From positions 1-64,000 of the forward strand of contig NCBI01000005.1 of the NCBI GenBank assembly GCA_002255365.1: a DNA stretch of 64,000 bases, read 5' to 3'. Positions 9,192-20,295 of this stretch are shown here, piece after piece; position 1 is the stretch's first letter, and each line of letters begins with the position of its first letter. The notes beneath the pieces were generated by a model. The model did no database searches. It had not been told where the DNA came from and was given only the letters and a program-made list of their open reading frames with translations. Made by a program: the position numbers and the translations under genes. Origin of the DNA: Chromatiales bacterium 21-64-14. Its GTDB lineage: Bacteria; Pseudomonadota; Gammaproteobacteria; 21-64-14.

Positions 9192-9425
9192 TCACGAGCC
9201 GACGGCCACCTCGATGGTGATCACGATTTCCCCCCCGGACTCCCGGGTCTCCAGTACCCGGTGACCGTACATGCGGCACCAGACCGGGATATCGTGGGTG
9301 GCACCGGGGTCGGTGCAACGGATCTCCAGCCGGTCCCCGGGGAGCATAAGGCGAACCCGATCCTGGGTACGGATCACCGGCAGGGGACACAGCAGACGGC
9401 GTGCGTCCAGTACCTGACAGGTCAC
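9192..9425 (-). CDS. TusA-like sulfur-relay protein
   Basis: A 77-residue SirA/TusA-family protein with the defining N-terminal CPLP motif (DARRLLCPLPVIRTQ), whose Cys carries persulfide in the family, and the LEIRCTDPGATHDIP segment typical of TusA. The GTG start at 9425 has an AAGGAG ribosome site 7 bases upstream. It overlaps the stop of the PP-loop ATPase gene (GTGA), so the two are translationally coupled. The pair suggests that this TusA hands sulfur to the PP-loop enzyme. This is a functional inference from gene coupling. It differs clearly from the second TusA at 29.1 kb, so the two are not recent duplicates. Confidence 0.85.
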   Translation of the reverse strand: MTCQVLDARRLLCPLPVIRTQDRVRLMLPGDRLEIRCTDPGATHDIPVWCRMYGHRVLETRESGGEIVITIEVAVGS

Positions 9426-10465
9426 AGATACCACTCCTTGGGAACCCCATCCGCCGCCAGCGGCGCCACCTCCAGCACGCGCGGGGCCTTTCCGAGGGGC
9501 GTCACCTCCACCTGGACCCACGGTGCGTCCCGGCCTTGGCTGAAGCGGGCAGTCAGACGCGCGGCCAGCTCCAGATCCGTGCCGTCCGCCGCCCCGTCTA
9601 CCAAGGCCAGGGGCCCGGGGTGGCTCACGGTGGTCAGGTGGGTAAACTGCCGCCGGTAGCCCTCCAGGAATCGATTCTCGCCTTCTTCCCGGGCAATAAT
9701 GAGCTTGAAGTGAGGGCGCGGGCGCAGGTGGCGCCCTACCTTTAACAGCATGATATCGTCTAGTTCGTAGTCCCGGACCCCCTGTGCCTGCCACAGGTCC
9801 TGCAGCTTTGCCGAGTAGCGCGCATCCGTGAGGAAGCAGCAGCCGCCGGCAGGCTGAGCGTAGTCGCTGAATCCGTAGCGCTTGGCCAAGGCCATCTGGG
9901 GCTTGCGGGACCGTCCGTTGAAATCCAACAGCCGCTCGCGGTCCACCCAGCCCTCCCGCTCAGGCAAGGTGGGCGGCAGCAACCGGGCACACAGCGGACG
10001 CAACAACCGGTCCCCGGCGCCCGACTCCCGTGCCACCACCGGGAGGGTATCGCGGCGCTGGGACATGGGACGCTGGCCCAGGACCTCCCCGGTGATCACG
10101 AAGTCGAAACCGTGGGCCTCCATCCAAGCCCGCGCCCGCCCCACCATGAACCCCTTGCAGTCCAGGCACGGGTTGAGGTTTTGGCCGTAGCCGTGGCGGG
10201 GATTGAGCACCACGTCCTTGTAGTCCTGGGATACGTCCAGGATGTGCAACCGGATCCCGAGCTGCTCGGCCACCCACAGGGCGTTGTTGCGTTTTGGGCG
10301 CGCCCGGTCACGGTCGCGTATGGCATGGGTGTGTCCCTCGACGCAGAATCCCGTGAAGAAATTGATCCCCTCCACATGGATGCCCTGGTCCAAGATCACT
10401 TTCACGGCCAGCATGGAGTCAAGGCCACCGGACACCAGCGCCACTGCCTTGCGCGGTTCAGTCAT
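9422..10465 (-). CDS. PP-loop ATPase, tRNA-thiouridylase-like (ThiI/MnmA-type)
   Basis: A 347-residue ATP-pyrophosphatase. The PP-loop is SGGLDS at residues 12-17. Later candidate active-site features are LNPCLDCK (two Cys), ITGEVLGQRPMSQ, and a GGCCFL doublet Cys. The family adenylates a target such as tRNA uridine and then inserts sulfur. It is sometimes annotated as tRNA (5-methylaminomethyl-2-thiouridylate) enzyme or ThiI-like, but it is shorter than ThiI and lacks a visible THUMP domain. The C-terminal third resembles no domain I can name firmly. Start chosen at 10465, where the conserved region begins. Coupled to the TusA-like gene, which makes sulfur transfer the best hypothesis; the substrate is unknown. 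Confidence 0.8.
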   Translation of the reverse strand: MTEPRKAVALVSGGLDSMLAVKVILDQGIHVEGINFFTGFCVEGHTHAIRDRDRARPKRNNALWVAEQLGIRLHILDVSQDYKDVVLNPRHGYGQNLNPCLDCKGFMVGRARAWMEAHGFDFVITGEVLGQRPMSQRRDTLPVVARESGAGDRLLRPLCARLLPPTLPEREGWVDRERLLDFNGRSRKPQMALAKRYGFSDYAQPAGGCCFLTDARYSAKLQDLWQAQGVRDYELDDIMLLKVGRHLRPRPHFKLIIAREEGENRFLEGYRRQFTHLTTVSHPGPLALVDGAADGTDLELAARLTARFSQGRDAPWVQVEVTPLGKAPRVLEVAPLAADGVPKEWYL

Positions 10466-10638
10466 GGGAGTCCCCTGGGGTCGGCAGGAAAATGGATCTA
10501 ACGGCAGGCGCCCTCTGCCCACCCCGGGTCCGGCGGGCGAGCGGGCCGCGCAGGGTCCCGTTCGCCACGGCACCTGCGCATACCGTAGTGATGAAGTGTA
10601 GAAGATCCCGGTACCGGCGACAAACCCGCGGTAACGGT

Positions 10639-11223
10639 TCAGTGCAGGGGCCCGTCTCCGGCGCCGGTCTCCGAGCGGGGCGCTGGCACGCCCCCGGTGG
10701 CCTTCACCAGGGCCCGAAAGGCGCGGACGCTGCCGGTATCGCGCCACAGCTCGGCGCTGCCCAGCAGGTCCGGACAAGGACGGCCGTCCAGGTCCCGCAT
10801 GGTCTGGAGCACATCCATCAGGGGCACGAACGCGGCGGCGAGCCGGGCGAAAAGGGCGTAGGCGCCGCGCGTGAAAGAGTCCGCCAAATCCTGGTAGGCG
10901 GTACGCCCCAGGCTCACAAAATAGCTGGTACACACCAGGCGGCGTTCGGCGCGGCGCGGGAAAAGCCCGGAGTAGAGCAGGCACTGATCCCCGACGGCCC
11001 GCAGCCGCTCGGCCCGTACCCGTCCGCTGGCAGCGGCCCCACGCAGATACTCCAGGGCCATGACGCGGGCCGCCAGTTCGGGCTCTGCGACGAAACGCAT
11101 CAACAGAAAGACCAAGTAACTTTCCAGATCCTCGTCCAAGTCACAGTGGCAGACACGCTGCGCGTCGTGGACCAGGGCATGCCACTGGGCAGTGGCGGTG
11201 GGTTGGAGCACAAGTTCCGTCAT
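10639..11223 (-). CDS. Conserved unknown protein (194 aa)
   Basis: I do not recognise this family. The protein is soluble, mostly helical by composition and rich in Leu, Ala and Arg, without signal peptide or membrane segment. It has scattered acidic residues near the N-terminus (CHCDLDEDLESYLVFLLMRF) and a Cys-containing middle. The start at 11223 is preceded by GGAGG at good spacing; a longer frame exists upstream but looks non-coding. It lies upstream of the PP-loop/TusA pair on the same strand, 173 bases away, so co-expression is possible. It is divergent from glyQ. The length and frame are confident; the function is not. Confidence 0.65.
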   Translation of the reverse strand: MTELVLQPTATAQWHALVHDAQRVCHCDLDEDLESYLVFLLMRFVAEPELAARVMALEYLRGAAASGRVRAERLRAVGDQCLLYSGLFPRRAERRLVCTSYFVSLGRTAYQDLADSFTRGAYALFARLAAAFVPLMDVLQTMRDLDGRPCPDLLGSAELWRDTGSVRAFRALVKATGGVPAPRSETGAGDGPLH

Positions 11224-11504
11224 CCGGGGCCTCCCACCCACTGCATCGACCGCCGCCCCCGGGATCTTTAGCGCCCGGGGGCCCGGCGAGCGGGGAACAA
11301 CCCTGACGGTAGGTTGCGAGATATCGCCCGTTGGTCTTGTTCCAGCTGCCACGCCACGGCGCCAGTCCACGTCGTGCCGGCGGCGGGCACACTCGGCCCT
11401 GGTGGTGTGGTGGCGGCCCCGGCCACACCCGCGCCTTCGTTCACATCCCCATCCACGCTATACTGGCCCGTCTTTTCAGGACCGACCCAAGCGGATATCC
11501 GCAC

Positions 11505-12437
11505 GTGCCCAGCGAAGTCGCCCCGAAACCTCCGGCCACTTTTCAAGGTCTCATTCTCGCCCTGCAGCGCTACTGGGCGGAACAGGGCTGTGTCCTGCTG
11601 CAACCCCTGGACCTGGAAGTGGGCGCCGGGACCTTCCATCCAGCCACCTTCTTGCGCGCCATCGGTCCGGAACCCTGGAACGCCGCCTACGTGCAGCCCT
11701 CGCGCCGGCCCACCGACGGGCGCTACGGGGAGAACCCCAACCGGCTGCAGCACTACTATCAGTTCCAGGTGGTGCTGAAACCGTCCCCCCCCGCGATGCA
11801 GGACCTCTACCTGGGATCCCTGGCTGCGCTGGGGATTGACGCGCGGATCCACGACATCCGCTTCGTGGAGGACAATTGGGAATCCCCCACTCTGGGCGCA
11901 TGGGGCCTCGGCTGGGAGGTGTGGCTCAACGGCATGGAGGTCACGCAGTTCACTTATTTCCAGCAGGTGGGCGGTCTGGACTGCGCGCCGGTGATGGGCG
12001 AGATCACCTACGGACTGGAGCGCATCGCCATGTACCTGCAGGACGTGGAGAGCCTGTTCGATCTAACCTGGACCGACGGGCCCCTGGGGCGCGTCACCTA
12101 TCGGGACGTGTTCCATCAGAACGAAGTGGAGATGTCCGCCTACAACTTCGAGCAGGCGGACGTGGATACGCTGTTCCAGTGGTTCGAGGACTGTGAAGCC
12201 CAGAGCCGGCGTCTCACGGAGTTGGACCTGCCACTGCCTGCTTATGAACTGGTGCTGAAGGCCTCCCATCTCTTCAATCTGCTCGATGCGCGGAACGCCA
12301 TCTCGGTCACCGAGCGCCAGCGTTACATGCTGCGCGTGCGGGCGCTGGCGCGCGCCGTCGCGGAGCGCTACTTCGAGCGGCGCAAAGCGCTTGGGTTTCC
12401 GTTGAGCCGCGCCGCTACGGGGCCCGGCCATGACTGA
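11505..12437 (+). CDS. glyQ: Glycyl-tRNA synthetase alpha subunit
   Basis: The catalytic subunit of the bacterial tetrameric glycyl-tRNA synthetase, 310 residues (family about 300). Class II motifs are visible: the opening [17 protein letters not shown], the ATP-site segment [19 protein letters not shown], and [22 protein letters not shown] start at 11505 fits the family's N-terminus; the frame is open further upstream but that stretch is not conserved-looking. A TATACT hexamer at 11459-11464 could be the promoter -10, without a convincing -35. The gene overlaps glyS by 8 bases. The order glyQ-glyS heading towards gmhB, plsC and gyrB is typical of the gammaproteobacterial origin region. Confidence 0.97.
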   Translation: MPSEVAPKPPATFQGLILALQRYWAEQGCVLLQPLDLEVGAGTFHPATFLRAIGPEPWNAAYVQPSRRPTDGRYGENPNRLQHYYQFQVVLKPSPPAMQDLYLGSLAALGIDARIHDIRFVEDNWESPTLGAWGLGWEVWLNGMEVTQFTYFQQVGGLDCAPVMGEITYGLERIAMYLQDVESLFDLTWTDGPLGRVTYRDVFHQNEVEMSAYNFEQADVDTLFQWFEDCEAQSRRLTELDLPLPAYELVLKASHLFNLLDARNAISVTERQRYMLRVRALARAVAERYFERRKALGFPLSRAATGPGHD

Positions 12438-14502
12438 ATACCGGGATCTGCTGGTAGAAATCGGGACCGAGGAACTCCCGCCGCGCGCGCTGGTCGCGCT
12501 ATCCGAATCGCTCGCGACAGGCCTGTGCGCTGGCCTTGCGGACGCCGGGCTGGACCATGGCGTAGTGCATCCCTACGCGACCCCGCGCCGCCTGGCGGTC
12601 TGGATCGAGGACCTGGGCATCAAACAGCCGGAACGCCTGGCGGAACGGCGCGGGCCCGCCCTGAACACCGCCTTCGATCAGGATGGGAACGCAACCGCAG
12701 CCGCGTTGGGCTTCGCGCGCTCCTGCGGCGTGGCAGTGGAGACCCTGGAACGGTTGGAGACGGACAAGGGTGCGTGGTTGGTGTTTCGCCGCGCGGAACC
12801 GGGCCTAACCACCACCGCCCTCGTCCCGGATCTGCTGCGCCGAGTCTTGGACACTCTGCCGGTTCCCAAGCGCATGCGTTGGGGGTCGGGGGATGCGACG
12901 TTCGCGCGGCCGGTGCGCTGGGCGGTACTGCTGTTCGGCACAGACATCATCGACGCCGATGTGCTGGGGGTGCGCACCGGTCGCACCACGCAGGGACATC
13001 GGTTCCATCACCCGCAGCCCCTAACCCTGACGCAGCCCGCCGATTACCCGGCACGGCTGGCGGCGGAGGGCTTCGTTCAGCCGGACTTTGCGGTGCGCCG
13101 CGCGACCATCCGCGATCAGGCAACGCGTGTGGCGGCACAAGCCGGTGGTCGCGCGCTGCTGGATGAAGGACTTTTGGACGAGGTTACCGCCCTGGTGGAA
13201 TGGCCAGTGGCCCTGGTAGGTAGTTTTGACCCGCGCTTCCTGGCGCTGCCCCAGGAGGTGCTGATCTCCACCATGCAGGTACACCAGAAATATTTCCCCG
13301 TGGAAGATCCCGCCGGGGGCCTGCTACCCCGGTTCGTAGCCATCAGCAATCTGCAGAGCCGGGATCCGGCACAGGTGGTGGCAGGCAATCAGCGGGTCAT
13401 CCGCCCGCGGCTGGCCGATGCGGAGTTCTTCTGGGCCCAGGACCGCAAGCGCAGCCTGCAGGCGCGACGTGAACCGCTGCGCACGGTGGTATTCCAACAC
13501 AAGCTCGGATCCCTCTACGACAAGAGCGAGCGGGTGGCGGCACTGGCGGCGGCCATCGCGCCGCGTCTGGATGCCGACCCCGGAGAAGCGGCACGCGCCG
13601 CGGCGCTGGCCAAATGTGATCTGGTCACCCAGATGGTCGGGGAATTTCCCGAATTGCAGGGAACCATGGGCCGCTACTATGCCATCGAAGACGGGGAGCC
13701 GGAAGCGGTGGCACGGGCCATCGATGAGCAGTACATGCCACGCCACGCCGGCGATGCCCTGCCCGCGAGCCCAGTGGGCCAAACCCTCGCGCTGAGTGAC
13801 CGGCTGGATACACTGGTTGGGATCTTCGCTATCGGGCAACGGCCCACCGGCGACAAGGATCCCTTCGCCCTGCGCCGGGCCGCCGTGGGTATATTGCGCC
13901 TGCTCATCGAGCGGCACCTGGACCTGGATCTGGTTGAGCTTCTGGATCAAGCAGCGGCGGGCTACGGCAGCACGGTGGGCGGCGCGGTGGCGCCGGAGGT
14001 GTTCGAATTCATGCTGGAGCGGCTGCGCGCCTACTACCTCGAGCAAGGTGTCACGGCCGAGGTGTTCGAAGCGGTGCTGGCATGCCGACCGACGCGGCCA
14101 CGGGATTTCGACCGGCGGGTGCGCGGGGTGACGCACTTTCTGCGGCTGCCGGAAGCCGCGAGCCTTGCCGCCGCCAACAAACGTATTCGCAATATCCTGC
14201 GGCAGGCGGGTTACACCGCAAGCGCCTCGGTGGATTCGGGACGGATCGTCGCCACGCAGGAGGACGATCTGCACCGGACGGTGAAGACGCTGTCGGTCGC
14301 GGTGGAACCGGACATCGGCCGTGGAGACTATGCGCGGGCCCTGACCAGCCTGGCGGGACTCAAGGAACCGGTGGATCGGTTTTTCGACGCGGTAATGGTA
14401 ATGGACGAGGACCCCGCGCTGCGTGCGAACCGGCTTGCGCTGTTGCACACCATCAGCGCGCTATTCCTGCGCATCGCGGACATCTCGCGGCTCCCAGGGT
14501 GA
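12430..14502 (+). CDS. glyS: Glycyl-tRNA synthetase beta subunit
   Basis: This 690-residue beta subunit of glycyl-tRNA synthetase binds tRNA and completes the enzyme made with GlyQ. The start [15 protein letters not shown] is diagnostic. The B3/4-like and HD-like middle follows ([29 protein letters not shown]). An anticodon-binding-like C-terminal domain contains [27 protein letters not shown]. The length matches the family (about 690). The ATG overlaps the glyQ stop, so the subunits are probably made in equal amounts by coupled translation. No anomaly was seen. Confidence 0.97.
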   Translation: MTEYRDLLVEIGTEELPPRALVALSESLATGLCAGLADAGLDHGVVHPYATPRRLAVWIEDLGIKQPERLAERRGPALNTAFDQDGNATAAALGFARSCGVAVETLERLETDKGAWLVFRRAEPGLTTTALVPDLLRRVLDTLPVPKRMRWGSGDATFARPVRWAVLLFGTDIIDADVLGVRTGRTTQGHRFHHPQPLTLTQPADYPARLAAEGFVQPDFAVRRATIRDQATRVAAQAGGRALLDEGLLDEVTALVEWPVALVGSFDPRFLALPQEVLISTMQVHQKYFPVEDPAGGLLPRFVAISNLQSRDPAQVVAGNQRVIRPRLADAEFFWAQDRKRSLQARREPLRTVVFQHKLGSLYDKSERVAALAAAIAPRLDADPGEAARAAALAKCDLVTQMVGEFPELQGTMGRYYAIEDGEPEAVARAIDEQYMPRHAGDALPASPVGQTLALSDRLDTLVGIFAIGQRPTGDKDPFALRRAAVGILRLLIERHLDLDLVELLDQAAAGYGSTVGGAVAPEVFEFMLERLRAYYLEQGVTAEVFEAVLACRPTRPRDFDRRVRGVTHFLRLPEAASLAAANKRIRNILRQAGYTASASVDSGRIVATQEDDLHRTVKTLSVAVEPDIGRGDYARALTSLAGLKEPVDRFFDAVMVMDEDPALRANRLALLHTISALFLRIADISRLPG

Positions 14503-14572
14503 TTCGCGCGCCGAATCGCGCCCCCGTATACTGAGTCCTGCGGGCCAAAGCAAACCACCGGGGAGTATGGCC

Positions 14573-14908
14573 ATGGATCCGAGCGACTCTTACGCGGCAA
14601 TGCTCGAAGCCGTGCAGCGGTTCCACGACAAACACCACTTTCGGGACACTGGTGGCGAGGAGCTGGCTTACCGGGTGGCCCTGATGGCGGAGGAATTGGG
14701 CGAGATCTCCGCCTGCGTAACCAAAGGCAAGGATCGAGCGCACCTCGCCGAGGAGTGCGCGGATTTGTTCATCCTGTTGCTCGGAACCGCGATCTCGGCG
14801 CCGTTTGATCTTCGGCAAGCGTTCTGGGAAAAGATGGAACGGCTGATGCATCGTGAGGCGCGCATGATCAACGGACGCGTGCGCGTCTCGGAATTCCGCG
14901 ACCCATGA
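14573..14908 (+). CDS. MazG-like nucleotide pyrophosphohydrolase domain protein
   Basis: A 111-residue, all-alpha protein with the MazG/NTP-pyrophosphohydrolase pattern: helix 1 FHDKHHF, acidic metal ligands in ALMAEELGEISACV, and a second acidic helix LAEECADLFILLLGTA. Such proteins hydrolyse nucleoside or deoxynucleoside triphosphates to the monophosphate and pyrophosphate, which suggests house-cleaning. The ATG at 14573 is preferred over the one at 14567 because the GGGAG ribosome motif is better spaced. It sits between glyS and gmhB on the same strand. A TATACT hexamer at 14527-14532 might add an internal promoter. The substrate is not deducible. Confidence 0.75.
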   Translation: MDPSDSYAAMLEAVQRFHDKHHFRDTGGEELAYRVALMAEELGEISACVTKGKDRAHLAEECADLFILLLGTAISAPFDLRQAFWEKMERLMHREARMINGRVRVSEFRDP

Positions 14909-14930
14909 GCCCGGCCCGGGGAGCGTTATC

Positions 14931-15497
14931 GTGAAAATGATCATCCTTGACCGGGACGGCGTGATCAATCACGACTCGGACGCCTACATCAAGTCGCCCG
15001 ATGAATGGGTGCCGATCCCCGGCAGTCTGGAGGCCATCGCACGGCTCAACCGAGCCGGCTACCGGGTAGTGGTCGCCACCAACCAGGCGGGGATCGCCCG
15101 CGGTCTGTTCGACATCGACACCCTGATGGACATACACGCCCGGCTGCATCGCGAACTGGCGGAGATGGGTGGCGGCATCGACGGTGTTTTCTTTTGTCCC
15201 CATGGTCCCGAGGACGATTGCCGCTGTCGCAAGCCGCGGCCCGGTCTGTTGGAGGAGATCGCCCGGCGCCTAGGTGTCTCGCTGTCCGGTGTGCCCGCCG
15301 TGGGAGATTCCGTGCGCGACCTGGAGGCGGCCGCTACCGTGGGCGCACAGTCGGTACTGGTACGCACCGGCAAAGGGGCGGCGGCCCTTGCTTCCGGCGC
15401 TGTTCCGCCGTCGACGCCGGTATTCACCGATTTGGCAGCGTTCGTCGACGCCCACCTCAAAAGCGCGGCGGCAGAATCTGCCGGCGCCGATGATTAA
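14931..15497 (+). CDS. gmhB: D-glycero-D-manno-heptose 1,7-bisphosphate 7-phosphatase
   Basis: A HAD-superfamily phosphatase that removes the C7 phosphate in ADP-heptose synthesis for lipopolysaccharide core. In the 188-residue protein, catalytic aspartates are in ILDRDGVIN (Asp7, Asp9), motif II is VVATNQAG, the lysine is in CRKPRPG, and motif III is AVGDSVRDLEAA. A zinc loop is formed by Cys89, His91, Cys97 and Cys99, as in GmhB. The GTG at 14931 has GGGGAG at good spacing; an ATG lies two codons later. It overlaps the next gene (plsC) by 8 bases. The order glyS-gmhB-plsC-gyrB is conserved in Gammaproteobacteria. Confidence 0.95.
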   Translation: MKMIILDRDGVINHDSDAYIKSPDEWVPIPGSLEAIARLNRAGYRVVVATNQAGIARGLFDIDTLMDIHARLHRELAEMGGGIDGVFFCPHGPEDDCRCRKPRPGLLEEIARRLGVSLSGVPAVGDSVRDLEAAATVGAQSVLVRTGKGAAALASGAVPPSTPVFTDLAAFVDAHLKSAAAESAGADD

Positions 15498-16287
15498 CCG
15501 GGCTGGCCACCGCGCGATGATGGAGTGGGTGCGGTCCGCCGCCTACGCGGCGGTTAGTTTGATCAGCACCCCGGTATGGGCGGTGCTAAGCCTGTTCACC
15601 TTTCCGCTCCCGGTCTCTCGGCGATATCGGTTCATTACCCTATGGACCCGCTTCACGCTGTGGTGGCTCGGCGTAAGCTGTGGGCTGCATTACCGGGTGG
15701 AGGGCGCCGAGCGCATCCCCGCCGGTCCGGCCATCGTAATGGCCAAGCACCAGTCTGCCTGGGAAACCATGGCGCTCCAGCGGGTGTTCCCGGAACAGAC
15801 CTGGGTACTCAAGCGGGAGCTGCTGTGGACCCCGTTCCTGGGGTGGGCCCTGGCGCTGCTGGATCCCGTCGCCATCAATCGAAAGGCCGGCCGGCGGGCC
15901 GTGGAACAACTCGTCGAGCAGGGGCGTGCACGCCTGCAACAGGGGCGCTGGCTGGTGGTCTTTCCGGAGGGCACCCGGGTCGCTCCGGGGCGGAAGGGTC
16001 GGTATCGGCTTGGTGGGGCGGTACTGGCGGCCCGATCCGGTTACCCGGTCGTGCCAGTGGCCCACAACGCCGGGGACTTCTGGCCACGCCGCAGCTTCCG
16101 CAAGCGAGCGGGGATCATCCAGGTGGTGGTCGGCGAGCCGATCGAGACGCAGGGTTTGGCGCCGGAGGAAATTTTACGGAGGGTGGAAACGTGGATCGAG
16201 GACACCATGGCCCGGATCAGCCCTGCGTATCCGGCATTGGCCCCAACCATTCTACCCGCGGCGTCAAACGAATTAAATAATTTATAA
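15490..16287 (+). CDS. plsC: 1-acylglycerol-3-phosphate O-acyltransferase (PlsC family)
   Basis: Acylates lysophosphatidic acid in phospholipid synthesis at the inner membrane. The 265-residue protein has an N-terminal hydrophobic segment (about 18-40), a second one at about 50-65, and the acyltransferase blocks: KHQSAWET with catalytic His87 (HX4E variant usual in this lineage), KRELLWTPFLGWAL, and FPEGTR for glycerol-phosphate binding. The ATG at 15490 overlaps gmhB; an ATG pair 27-30 bases later is an alternative. It converges with gyrB, whose stop is only 15 bases away, so the two transcripts probably overlap. Confidence 0.92.
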   Translation: MINRAGHRAMMEWVRSAAYAAVSLISTPVWAVLSLFTFPLPVSRRYRFITLWTRFTLWWLGVSCGLHYRVEGAERIPAGPAIVMAKHQSAWETMALQRVFPEQTWVLKRELLWTPFLGWALALLDPVAINRKAGRRAVEQLVEQGRARLQQGRWLVVFPEGTRVAPGRKGRYRLGGAVLAARSGYPVVPVAHNAGDFWPRRSFRKRAGIIQVVVGEPIETQGLAPEEILRRVETWIEDTMARISPAYPALAPTILPAASNELNNL

Positions 16288-16301
16288 ACAATAAGTTATA
16301 A

Positions 16302-18767
<2,466 letters not shown>

Positions 18768-18773
18768 CTAAAT

Positions 18774-18789
18774 GGTTTCACGTGAAACA
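18774..18789. promoter_or_regulatory. parS-like centromere site 1
   Basis: The 16-mer GGTTTCACGTGAAACA differs from the ParB-binding consensus TGTTTCACGTGAAACA at the first base only. Such sites cluster near the chromosomal origin, where this one lies. Confidence 0.88.
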
Positions 18790-18947
18790 TGCCCGCTGGT
18801 ATCACCTTCAGGTCGAACGGCCGCTCCGGCGTCGGTACTGGTCGCTACTTCTTCAGCGACGCGGATACGCCGCGATGGGCGAACGGCCGTTCTTAAGAAT
18901 CACATCCCTGGGTGGAGAGGAAGGGCTGGACGGTTCGCTGGCAGGAA

Positions 18948-18963
18948 TGTTTCACGTGGAACA
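18948..18963. promoter_or_regulatory. parS-like centromere site 2
   Basis: The 16-mer TGTTTCACGTGGAACA differs from the parS consensus at one base. It is 174 bases from site 1, both in the gyrB-dnaN gap. Confidence 0.88.
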
Positions 18964-18983
18964 ACCAGGGTCAGCGGGTACCG

Positions 18984-20084
18984 TTACAACCTCATGGGCA
19001 TAACCACATACCGGTACTGGTCCTGTCCTACCGCCTGAATCAAGGCGCTACTGTTGCCATCCGTCAGCTCCACCTGCACACGCTCGGTCTCGATCGCCGA
19101 AAGCGCATCCACCAAATAGGTAACATTAAACCCGATCTCCAGCGTTTCCCCCTGATATTTCACCTCCAGCTCTTCCTCGGCCTCCTCCTGCTCCGGGTTA
19201 TGGGCCTGAACCCGTAAATTCCCTTTCGTAAGGTGCAAACGCACCCCCCGGTATTTCTCGTTGGAAAGGATCGATGTGCGGGTCAATGCCTGACGCAACA
19301 GTTCCCGATCCGCCTCCATCACCTTGTCCCCCCGCCTCGGAATCACCCGCTGGTACTCTGGGAACCTGCCGTCGATGAGCTTGGACGTAAAGCACAGTTC
19401 GTTCAGCCGCACCTCCACGTGGTTGGCGCTCACAGCTAGCTGAACCGGGGTATCCTGGTCCCCCAACATCCGTAGCAGTTCCTGTACCCCCTTACGTGGA
19501 ATGATGAGCTGGCGTGGACCGGGCACCTGGACGTCGGCAGCTACCTCACCGATAGCCAGTCGGTGTCCGTCCGTGGCTACCGCCCGAAGGACACCGTTCT
19601 CCAGCTCCAGCAGGAGACCATTCAAATAATACCGTACATCCTGCAGCGCCATGGCGAAGTGCGTGCGCGTGATCAATTCCCGGAACTGCCTTTGGGACAG
19701 GTGGAACCCTACGGCATCCTTCCCCATCGCTACAATGGGGAAGTCATCTGCCGGTAAGGTTGCCAAGGTGAAGCGGCTCTTGCCGGCACGGACCGTGATC
19801 CGCTCCCCCGTGACACTTATCTTCAGTTCTGATTGTTCCGGGAGGGTCCGGCAGATGTCTACAAACTTGCGCGCCGGGACCGTGATGTCCGCAGGGTCTT
19901 TTACCGCCACCGGGATCTCTCCGACCAACTGTACCTCCAGGTCGGTCCCGGTTAGGGTTATTTTTTCTTTTTTACATTGAATCAATAAATTGGACAAGAT
20001 TGGCAAGGTCTGGCGCCGCTCCACCACACCTGCTACAGCTTGCAGGGGCTTTAGGATTTGCTCACGCTGTAGGGTAAATTCCAT
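18984..20084 (-). CDS. dnaN: DNA polymerase III sliding clamp (beta subunit)
   Basis: The processivity clamp of replicative DNA polymerase III. The 366-residue length matches the family. The protein shows three repeated clamp domains of about 120 residues: an N-terminal MEFTLQREQILKPLQAVAGVVERR, a middle domain with VRYYLNGLLLEL and ATDGHRLA, and the C-terminal YLVDALSAI followed by a tail ending VVMPMRL, where clamp-binding motifs usually dock. It lies downstream of dnaA on the same strand across a 211-base AT-rich gap. The usual recF partner is absent on its other side. Confidence 0.98.
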   Translation of the reverse strand: MEFTLQREQILKPLQAVAGVVERRQTLPILSNLLIQCKKEKITLTGTDLEVQLVGEIPVAVKDPADITVPARKFVDICRTLPEQSELKISVTGERITVRAGKSRFTLATLPADDFPIVAMGKDAVGFHLSQRQFRELITRTHFAMALQDVRYYLNGLLLELENGVLRAVATDGHRLAIGEVAADVQVPGPRQLIIPRKGVQELLRMLGDQDTPVQLAVSANHVEVRLNELCFTSKLIDGRFPEYQRVIPRRGDKVMEADRELLRQALTRTSILSNEKYRGVRLHLTKGNLRVQAHNPEQEEAEEELEVKYQGETLEIGFNVTYLVDALSAIETERVQVELTDGNSSALIQAVGQDQYRYVVMPMRL

Positions 20085-20295
20085 GACCAGCCTCTATAAA
20101 TATTGTTTTATAAAATCTTTGGGTTGATAGTAGTAATAAGCATCCGTCTGCTTTGGGTATAACTTGGGTTTTATCTGAACTTTCAATGCTGTTCAGGACT
20201 ATCTACGACCCGAAACCCGGTGTGCGGGAAGTGGGCATCCGGTGTACAACCTGGGATAACTTTTTACCCACCCAGGAATCCACAGGTTACCCACA
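20085..20295. other. Candidate replication origin (dnaA-dnaN gap)
   Basis: The stretch 20085-20165 is strikingly AT-rich for this genome and could be the unwinding element. DnaA-box-like 9-mers with one or two mismatches to TTATCCACA lie at 20287-20295 and 20276-20284 (plus), 20264-20272 (plus), and 20250-20258 and 20154-20162 (minus). The last plus-strand box abuts the dnaA stop. The region also serves as dnaN leader. An origin in the dnaA-rpmH gap cannot be excluded. Confidence 0.5.

Noticed and set aside
12000..14500. Long open frames antisense to glyS and other large genes
   Set aside because: High GC produces many long antisense frames; none has a start, family match or codon pattern better than the sense gene.
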